DNA from: Cryomorphaceae bacterium
GTDB lineage: Bacteria > Bacteroidota > Bacteroidia > Flavobacteriales > Schleiferiaceae
Direction: 5' to 3'
Assembly (NCBI GenBank): GCA_022565745.1
Contig: JAIUMB010000049.1
Coordinates: forward strand, 1 to 14,723
Length of the DNA: 14,723 nucleotides
In this document: in pieces, positions 6,819 through 11,703 of the stretch
Position numbering within the stretch: position 1 is the first letter of the stretch
Layout: every line of letters begins with the position of its first letter
Made by a program: the position numbers and the translations under genes
The notes under the pieces: model-generated
What the model saw: the letters and a program-made list of their open reading frames with translations, nothing else
What the model was told of the DNA's origin: nothing
The model's database searches: none

Positions 6819-7253
6819 ATGTTTGACGACAAATACTTCATGCGCGAAGCCCTCAAAGAGGCCGCGAAAGCCTTCGAAGCCGGAGAGGTTCCGGTAGGGG
6901 CGGTGATAGTGGCCAATGGCCGCATCATTGCACGAGGCCACAATCTCACCGAGCGCCTCAACGACGTTACGGCCCATGCCGAAATGATGAGCATCACTTC
7001 CGCCGCCAACGCCTTGGGCGGAAAATACCTGCACGACTGCAAAGTGTACATCACTCTAGAGCCTTGCAGCATGTGTGCCGGTGCCTTGTACTGGGCGCAA
7101 CCGGCTGAGGTCATCTATGCCGCCTCCGACGAAAAAGCTGGATTCACCACCACCGGCGGCCGATTACACCCCAAAACCAAAGTGCAAAACGGCTTAATGG
7201 CCGATGAGGCAAGTGAGTTGTTGCGGATGTTTTTTGGGAAGAGGAGGGGGTAG
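6819..7253 (+). CDS. tadA: tRNA-specific adenosine deaminase TadA (nucleoside deaminase)
   Basis: This 144-residue cytidine-deaminase-fold protein converts A34 to inosine in the tRNA-Arg anticodon. The zinc site is complete: H53 and catalytic E55 in TAHAEMM, and C83 and C86 in EPCSMCAGAL. The N-terminal helix YFMREALKEAAKAFE and the VPVGAVIV strand (about 24-31) are typical of TadA. The length is slightly shorter than E. coli TadA (about 167), as is common in the phylum. Start ATG 6819 places the family N-terminus correctly. A guanine or other nucleoside deaminase is possible, but TadA is the usual member of this form. Its 3' end is followed by a 9-bp inverted repeat. Confidence 0.9.
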   Translation: MFDDKYFMREALKEAAKAFEAGEVPVGAVIVANGRIIARGHNLTERLNDVTAHAEMMSITSAANALGGKYLHDCKVYITLEPCSMCAGALYWAQPAEVIYAASDEKAGFTTTGGRLHPKTKVQNGLMADEASELLRMFFGKRRG

Positions 7254-7266
7254 GGGTTGGAAAAGT

Positions 7267-7297
7267 ACGTGATGATTGCAACATCTCCTCATCACGT
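7267..7297. terminator. Inverted repeat after tadA, possible terminator without T-run
   Basis: ACGTGATGA at 7267-7275 and TCATCACGT at 7289-7297 are perfect 9-bp arms around a 13-nt loop, 13 nt after the tadA stop. The bases after it (CAATTTAAG) do not form a strong T-run, so a classical intrinsic terminator is only partly supported. It could protect the 3' end or mark a protein site. Confidence 0.4.
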
Positions 7298-7336
7298 CAA
7301 TTTAAGTTGCAGACAGACCATAGAATTCTAATGCAC

Positions 7337-7489
7337 TTATTTTTTTGGCGCCTGCTGCCCAATATACACATCATAAAATACTAAAGCACTGTAAGTGGGC
7401 AGCACCGGGCTGTCTGCTATAGCCGCCACCTCGTGGCCTACATCGGCGGTGCGAGCTGGGTCTGCTCCTACCGTCGCAGCCTCCGCCGC
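7337..7489 (-). pseudogene. Open-frame remnant inside the GC-rich element (50 codons, no start)
   Basis: On the minus strand a frame is open from just after a TGA (7490-7492) to TAA at 7337-7339, giving 50 residues. It reads protein-like: an alanine-rich head with TVGADPARTADVGHEVAAIA, then DSPVLPTYSALVFY and a GQQAPKK tail. There is no ATG. It spans the boundary between the GC-rich block and AT-rich flank without losing frame. It may be the end of a degraded gene, or simply the reading of a repeated structured element. I do not recognise the family. Confidence 0.3.
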
Positions 7490-7566
7490 TCACGCCGCTG
7501 TACAGCCCCGAAGGTAGCGGGCTGCCGCTTCCATCCCTGGCGCGGGGATGCAGAAAGGCCTGGAGT
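7340..7566 (-). repeat. GC-rich, hairpin-dense intergenic element
   Basis: Base composition changes sharply here from AT-rich flanks to a clearly GC-rich block (about 7400-7560). Several hairpins are visible: TGCTGCCCA (7353-7361) with TGGGCAGCA (7396-7404); GCCAC-CTC-GTGGC (7425-7437) inside a GCCGCC/GGCGGT stem (7422-7450); CAGCCC (7503-7508) with GGGCTG (7519-7524); CATCCC (7532-7537) with GGGATG (7545-7550). On the minus strand AGCGGCAGCCCG and AGCAGACAGCCCG are near-direct repeats. From memory, similar modules (GGGATGGAAGCGGCA, then AGCGGACAGCCCG) recur between genes in many Bacteroidota, which I cannot verify here. It fills most of the 321-nt gap between tadA and the broken cassette gene. 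It could be a dispersed repeat or a structured RNA. Confidence 0.5.
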
Positions 7567-7574
7567 TTGGTTGG

Positions 7575-8377
7575 TTACGAAAATAACTTCATTTGGTTGT
7601 CAACCTTTGGATGAAATGTTCCAATAATCATAAACGGATTATGCGACACATAATGATTACTTTTGGTCGTACCTAAATAGAAATGCAAGTCTTTGGTCAT
7701 AGCGAGATCATCAAAGTACTTTTTTCTGACATCCTCAATGGCTTTATGCTCATTCCCCTCATGCCTGGCAAGACAGTTCCAAAACAGCTGCCCGGTTTCC
7801 AATCTTCAATCATCATGTTGCTTTCTTTTCCGCGATTGTCTTTGAATCGAAATTTGAACTTGAACGGTAATTTCTTCACCACTTCAAATTTTGAATCAAA
7901 AAGGTTTTGTTGGGCGAGTGCAGCTTTTTGCTTTGAGCTCCATTCCCTTTCAACTGGTTCAGCATAAAAGTCTAGAATTTCGGTTGGCTTAAATACGGCC
8001 AAGGAAGTACCTATACTTTTGTCCTTCGCCTCGGCAATGAGTTCTGAGAGGTTAAAATATATCTTGTTTAAACATCGTTTTTTTCGCTCCTCCCAATTTC
8101 TTGCAGTGTCGATATGCCCTACTACATTTATTTCTGTTTCTAAAGTTACAGGGCGATAACTTTCAGGTCGAAAATCGCTGGCGTTTTTAACCAAGTCCAA
8201 TTCAATCTAATCGTATTTTTTGTATTGTTCTTTGTAGGCACGTTGCCGAAACGGCACAGGGTAAATCCTAACCCAAGTTCCATCTTCCCGAAAACCAGCA
8301 GTGCAGATCAACTCATCGTATTTAGCTGAAATGGTAGGATACGTTTTTACGGTAATGAGAACTTTTGTTAAGGCCAT
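7575..8377 (-). pseudogene. Broken second gene of the DUF488 cassette (in-frame TAG plus single-base deletion)
   Basis: Reading from ATG 8377 gives a protein-like start with KTYPTISAKYDELICTAG and TWVRIYPVPFR (residues 11-44). An in-frame TAG follows at 8207-8209 (codon 57), between KKYD and IELDL, where a TGG tryptophan would fit. The frame stays open to about 7799-7801, where it must shift by one base to continue as ETGQLFWNCL and end at TAA 7575-7577 with a LGTT and NPFMIIGTFHP tail. One missing G in TGG(G)AA restores IEDWETGQLFWN. The intact product would be about 267 residues. I recall similar proteins of unknown function near DUF488 genes, but know no activity. It starts 2 nt after the DUF488 stop. 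Two separate lesions favour true decay over sequencing error. Confidence 0.8.
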
Positions 8378-8379
8378 TA

Positions 8380-9264
8380 CTACAGATGCTTTACTTGGTG
8401 CCTGAATTTGGGTGATTGTTCAATAACACTGGCCAAATGCGATCGGTGGCATTGGCACGGTTCTGCTTCAAAGCAGGTCAAAGCGATTCGGTTGTGTTGC
8501 TTCAACAAGGCTAAAATCCTTTGCTGGGCATCCGTTGTTTCAGATAAGGTTGTCTTGCGGTATTCGGCAAACAAACGGTCGTAATCGGCCTGTGTATCTA
8601 ATTGCTGTCGTTTGTCTGAGTTGATGCCCACTTCAGGAATGTGCAAGTATTCAATATCCAAACTGTTGCAATAACGCTTCAGTAAGGTTTTGCTAAAGCC
8701 GAATTTCATGCTCAGTGGATTTTTCCGTACATCAACCAATAGTTTTACATTGTTTAGAACGAGCTTTTGCAAGTATTTCTCCAAAGAAATGCCTTCATAT
8801 CCAATAGTAAACAAAGTAGTTTCATTGTCTTTTGGCGTTACCTTGTCCACACGCTCATAGAGTTCTCCCGGCAAAACGTCTTTGGCAATGGTGCTGCGAA
8901 TGGCATAAAATGGGAAATTCAAATAGGTGTGCTTAATCAAAGTAATGCTACTCATTTTTCCGTAATCGGAAATCACTTGATGGAGCAATTGGCTATCCAT
9001 AGGTTTGAGCTTTTGCAGATATTTGGTGCCATCAACCTTACTGTATGTATTCTCCGTTTCTGTTAAAAATCCTTTTTTCACCATAGTATTCATATCCGCT
9101 TTTGCAGAATAGGAATAGCAACCAAACTTGTAGGGCACAAAATCATACTCGGGTTGCTGCTTTTTCATTGCATATAAAAACAGCAATTTTTGGAAGCGCA
9201 GTTTTTCAACTTCCCCACCGAGTAATTCTATCAATCCCAATATAATTTTTCGTCTGTAAAACAT
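8380..9264 (-). CDS. DUF488 domain protein with N-terminal winged-helix-like domain
   Basis: This 294-residue protein has two parts. Residues 1-145 (RFQKLLFLYAMKK, then DFVPYKFGCYSYSAKADM and VKKGFLTE) resemble a winged-helix or Panacea/SocA-like module; this is from pattern only. Residues 150-285 are a clear DUF488 domain: TIGYEGIS (153-160), LLVDVRKNPLSMKFGFSK (about 175-192), YLHIPEVG, and the cysteine-rich hallmark CFEAEPCQCHR (264-274). DUF488 has no settled biochemical role; its conserved Cys-His-Arg cluster suggests a thiol or metal site. The gene is the first of a two-gene cassette whose partner is broken, 2 nt downstream. Start ATG 9264 is preceded by a TAAATTTG box only 4 nt away. 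Whether the protein still works without its partner is unknown. Confidence 0.8.
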   Translation of the reverse strand: MFYRRKIILGLIELLGGEVEKLRFQKLLFLYAMKKQQPEYDFVPYKFGCYSYSAKADMNTMVKKGFLTETENTYSKVDGTKYLQKLKPMDSQLLHQVISDYGKMSSITLIKHTYLNFPFYAIRSTIAKDVLPGELYERVDKVTPKDNETTLFTIGYEGISLEKYLQKLVLNNVKLLVDVRKNPLSMKFGFSKTLLKRYCNSLDIEYLHIPEVGINSDKRQQLDTQADYDRLFAEYRKTTLSETTDAQQRILALLKQHNRIALTCFEAEPCQCHRSHLASVIEQSPKFRHQVKHL

Positions 9265-9268
9265 TTCG

Positions 9269-9276
9269 CAAATTTA
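9269..9276 (-). promoter_or_regulatory. TAAATTTG -7 box directly before the DUF488 gene
   Basis: Minus-strand TAAATTTG matches TAnnTTTG and ends 4 nt before ATG 9264. Transcription would then start at or next to the start codon, giving a leaderless mRNA. No TTG lies at the -33 distance, and the flank is AT-rich, so chance is possible. Confidence 0.3.
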
Positions 9277-9297
9277 CGAATGAACAATTTTAATTAG

Positions 9298-9346
9298 GAT
9301 GGCTACAAATGCATAAATTTCGAAAGATAGCCACAAATGCATGAAT
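9298..9346. repeat. Imperfect 21-bp direct repeat (ACAAATGCAT core)
   Basis: Positions 9298-9318 and 9326-9346 agree at 18 of 21 bases and share ACAAATGCAT, with the palindrome ATGCAT. The 28-bp offset lies upstream of the DUF488 gene. The rest of the 167-nt gap (9265-9431) shows no gene. Confidence 0.5.
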
Positions 9347-9431
9347 AGGTTGTCATTCCTTAGTTCGAAGCCTTCCTTATTTGTGCATTCTTCTTTCTAG
9401 CTTGTGCCATTCGTTCGTGCAGATATCACCC

Positions 9432-10520
9432 CTACGGACTCACAAAATTCAACGAAAAATGCACATACGGCGTATTGCCAATGCCGTTGTTGAGCCAGAA
9501 GTCGTTATCTACACCTAGACCAAACAAACGCGTGAAATCGTGACGTCCTTCAATTTCGTCCACCTGGAAGGCGTAGTTGATCCTGTAGCCCACTTGAATA
9601 CTCGCCCAGAAAAAGCCGGTGACTTGGAATTGATAATCGATGCGCGCTTTGATTTCCCCGCGGCGCAGTTCGATGCTGTTGGCGCCATAGGCATCGGTTA
9701 CGCCGTTGAGTCGGTGACTGGCGCCGTCGAGCTCGTAGCCAAAGAGGATGAGGTTTTTACCGTTGATTTTGTAACGGCCATGCATGCGGGCTGGAGCCAG
9801 TATTTCCGCGCCCCACTTGCGACTGGGTGAGGTCCAGTTGTACATCACAATGGGCACGTAGTTCATGGCACCCACGCGATAGGTGCGGGATGCACCAACA
9901 GCCCACTGTTCACGGTCGCTGGTGCGCTTTCCCCAAAGAATGGCGCCGCTGTAACGCGCATATTTTGCCGGCTGCAACGACCAACCGAAATCTCCAGCCA
10001 TATCCAGCTGCGTTTGCACCAAGATAAAAGTCTTTTCACCCAATGGCTTGTAAAACGTGTTGATCCAACTGCCTACACGCAGACCGTTTTCATTAAGGGC
10101 ATTGGCCACATCGGCAGACCTGCCTACCACATCATCAACGCCATCGAGGTTATATCCGAATTCAGAATAGTTGAGTCCCGATTGCCAAATAAAGCTGTTG
10201 CGCGAAATGATGGGAATGTTTGAGGTGAATCGAACCCCTTGGGTGTAGGCCGTATTGGGCGACATCTCGGGATTGGCGTTGTTCTCGTCGCGACCAAAAT
10301 GCATGGGATAGCCAAAGTGGTAATCGTACCCCAGGCTAAAAAAACGCTGAGGACTCATGCCTACAATTTTGACATCCGCCCAAAGTTTGGTGGGTTCATC
10401 CACCACGTCAAAATCACCATAGGCATCCCAATCGTCATCGTCGAAAGTGTCGGTGGTGTCTACTTGTGCACTAAGAGAAAGGCACAAGGAGAAAGCCATT
10501 AGGGCATAAACATGCTTCAT
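9432..10520 (-). CDS. DUF6268-like outer-membrane beta-barrel protein
   Basis: This 362-residue protein starts with a signal peptide (MKHVYALMAFSLCLSLSA, cleavage before QVD). A strongly acidic linker follows at about 20-43, with DTFDDDDWD and DFDVVDEP. From about 46 on, alternating strands with aromatic girdles and polar turns (KIVGMSPQRFFSLGYDYHFGY, RVGSWINTFYKPLG, QFQVTGFFWASIQVGYRINY) predict a barrel. The end YVHFSLNF is barrel-like although VSP follows. The overall pattern matches what I know as DUF6268, common and uncharacterised in Flavobacteriia. It is last in a minus-strand run, 31 nt after the DUF2147 gene, with no own TAnnTTTG box seen in the gap. A porin or structural role is a guess. 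Confidence 0.7.
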   Translation of the reverse strand: MKHVYALMAFSLCLSLSAQVDTTDTFDDDDWDAYGDFDVVDEPTKLWADVKIVGMSPQRFFSLGYDYHFGYPMHFGRDENNANPEMSPNTAYTQGVRFTSNIPIISRNSFIWQSGLNYSEFGYNLDGVDDVVGRSADVANALNENGLRVGSWINTFYKPLGEKTFILVQTQLDMAGDFGWSLQPAKYARYSGAILWGKRTSDREQWAVGASRTYRVGAMNYVPIVMYNWTSPSRKWGAEILAPARMHGRYKINGKNLILFGYELDGASHRLNGVTDAYGANSIELRRGEIKARIDYQFQVTGFFWASIQVGYRINYAFQVDEIEGRHDFTRLFGLGVDNDFWLNNGIGNTPYVHFSLNFVSP

Positions 10521-10551
10521 AATTCAGCCGTAAAAATTGAAAGTGAATAAA

Positions 10552-11022
10552 TTACTTTTTCTTCTTCATTTCCAAACGCTTCCATACATCGGTGCGACCA
10601 AAAGTTTTTACCCCAATGTATCCGCGTATGTCTAAGGTGTTGTCGTCTTTTAGCTTAATGACACAACTGTAGGTTTTTCCGTTTTCGGGATCGTAGATGG
10701 TTCCGTTTTCCCACACGCCATCGCCAACATATTCAAAGTCTTTGAGCATGCGGTAGCCGCGAAGGGGAACGTTTTGCATGGATTCGTCTGGATTGTTTTT
10801 ATCGAGTTTGGGTTCTCCGGTATCGGGATCGTTGGGTTCACGTAGCCACACAATTTTTCCGTAGTATTTACCCGAGATTTTATCAACTTTGATTCGTGCT
10901 TTTCCGTGACTGGGCTGCCAAACACCAATTAAGGCATCGCCAGAGTCGTCGTTTTGTGCCTGTACGTCGTTTACAGCAAAAAACAAAAATGCCACAAAAG
11001 ATAGTAATGTTAAAGATCGCAT
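10552..11022 (-). CDS. DUF2147 family secreted protein
   Basis: This 156-residue protein has a signal peptide (LTLLSFVAFLFFAV core, likely cleavage after VQA at residue 22). The mature domain fits DUF2147: LIGVWQPSHGKARIKV, YYGKIVWL, then GYRMLKDFEYVGDGVWENGTIYDPENGKTY and a final IRGYIGVKTFGRTDVWKR. Members are exported small beta-rich proteins of unknown function, common in Bacteroidota and Proteobacteria. The lysine tail (KKKK) is unusual but may just be a short basic end. It lies between the lipoprotein (44 nt upstream) and the DUF6268 gene (31 nt downstream). An imperfect box (AAATTTTG) beside the lipoprotein stop might be a weak internal promoter. Confidence 0.85.
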   Translation of the reverse strand: MRSLTLLSFVAFLFFAVNDVQAQNDDSGDALIGVWQPSHGKARIKVDKISGKYYGKIVWLREPNDPDTGEPKLDKNNPDESMQNVPLRGYRMLKDFEYVGDGVWENGTIYDPENGKTYSCVIKLKDDNTLDIRGYIGVKTFGRTDVWKRLEMKKKK

Positions 11023-11066
11023 AGTGTAAAAATTTAAAAGGAATTAATCATCGGTTGTCGCAAAAT

Positions 11067-11543
11067 TTATGGCGACTTAATTTTAAACGTGAAAGTCAAT
11101 TCAACATCAAAAATAAAGTCGTCAAACCAATCGTCTAGAAGGTTAAAGTCGGCAACAACTGTAGGGTACTTGTCTTGAAAAAATGATGCCAAGTTTTCTT
11201 GTTTTTCGGCCACTTGAATTTTTCCACTGCCATCCATAAAGGCGACCTTTTGCATGCCCGATTTCTCACCTGCCAATTGAATGGTAACGTCTTCAACCAT
11301 ATCTGGTTCTTCTGCACTTACTTTTATTTCTATGAGTCGTGCTTCAGACAGCTGACTCAAGTCTTCTATTCCATCAATCGCTTTAGTTAAATCGATGTCC
11401 CATTCATAAGTTCCGGTATTTGACCCTTCAAACAAAGGTCCGGTGGCCGTTACGGTTAAAGTTGATGTTGACCATTTAACTTCTTCGGATGTGGAGCATC
11501 CAAATAATGCAACGGCTAAGGATAAGATGATTAAGTGTCTCAT
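11067..11543 (-). CDS. Hypothetical lipoprotein
   Basis: This 158-residue protein has a type II signal peptide: MRHLIILSLAVALFGC, with a lipobox ending at C16. The residues after the cysteine are STSEE, acidic as in the surface-export signal known from some Bacteroidota (Cys followed shortly by acids), so surface exposure is possible. The mature part reads as alternating strands (TLTVTATGPLFEG, RLIEIKVSAEEP, DVTIQLAG) and ends FIFDVELTFTFKIKSP, suggesting a small beta-sandwich. I do not recognise a named family. It is first in a minus-strand group with DUF2147 and DUF6268 proteins, and a canonical promoter precedes it. Confidence 0.75.
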   Translation of the reverse strand: MRHLIILSLAVALFGCSTSEEVKWSTSTLTVTATGPLFEGSNTGTYEWDIDLTKAIDGIEDLSQLSEARLIEIKVSAEEPDMVEDVTIQLAGEKSGMQKVAFMDGSGKIQVAEKQENLASFFQDKYPTVVADFNLLDDWFDDFIFDVELTFTFKIKSP

Positions 11544-11565
11544 AAGGTTGGTGTATTTTCAATGT

Positions 11566-11598
11566 CAAATCTATGATATAAAATTCATTTCCTGCAAA
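11566..11598 (-). promoter_or_regulatory. Bacteroidota-type promoter of the lipoprotein gene group
   Basis: On the minus strand TTTG (11595-11598), a 21-nt spacer and TAGATTTG (11566-11573) fit the consensus. The predicted start is near 11560, giving a leader of roughly 15 nt before ATG 11543. Confidence 0.6.
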
Positions 11599-11631
11599 TC
11601 CTTCTTTTGATTTTTGAGTATTTGCCCTTTT

Positions 11632-11656
11632 GAGCTTGTCAGCTCTGCCAATTGGC
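11632..11656. promoter_or_regulatory. Two adjacent inverted repeats over the RND promoter, possible operator
   Basis: GAGCT-TGTC-AGCTC (11632-11645) covers the -33 TTG. GCCAATTGGC (11647-11656), a perfect 10-bp palindrome, fills the spacer before the -7 box. This position suits a repressor or spacer-acting regulator. The arms are short, so chance remains possible. Confidence 0.35.
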
Positions 11657-11666
11657 GTTACTTTTG
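11636..11666 (+). promoter_or_regulatory. Bacteroidota-type promoter of the RND exporter gene
   Basis: TTG at 11636-11638, a 20-nt spacer and TACTTTTG at 11659-11666 match the consensus. The predicted start is near 11672, about 32 nt before ATG 11704. It lies inside the longer possible reading frame and so rules out a start at 11614. Confidence 0.65.
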
Positions 11667-11703
11667 TCGCTTTGTTTCTGTAACTTATTTCAAGTGCGCA
11701 TTC

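Noticed and set aside
7433..7627. Plus-strand 64-codon frame in the GC-rich element
   Set aside because: Arg- and Ser-rich reading of GC-rich stems that crosses into the broken cassette gene; no protein-like pattern.
7254..9431. Insertion sequence or integrated element with attachment sites
   Set aside because: No transposase, integrase or tRNA gene and no matching terminal repeats were found; only composition and decay suggest acquisition.
11614..11703. Longer N-terminus for the RND protein
   Set aside because: A full promoter (11636-11666) lies inside it, and the family N-terminus (short stretch before TM1) fits ATG 11704.
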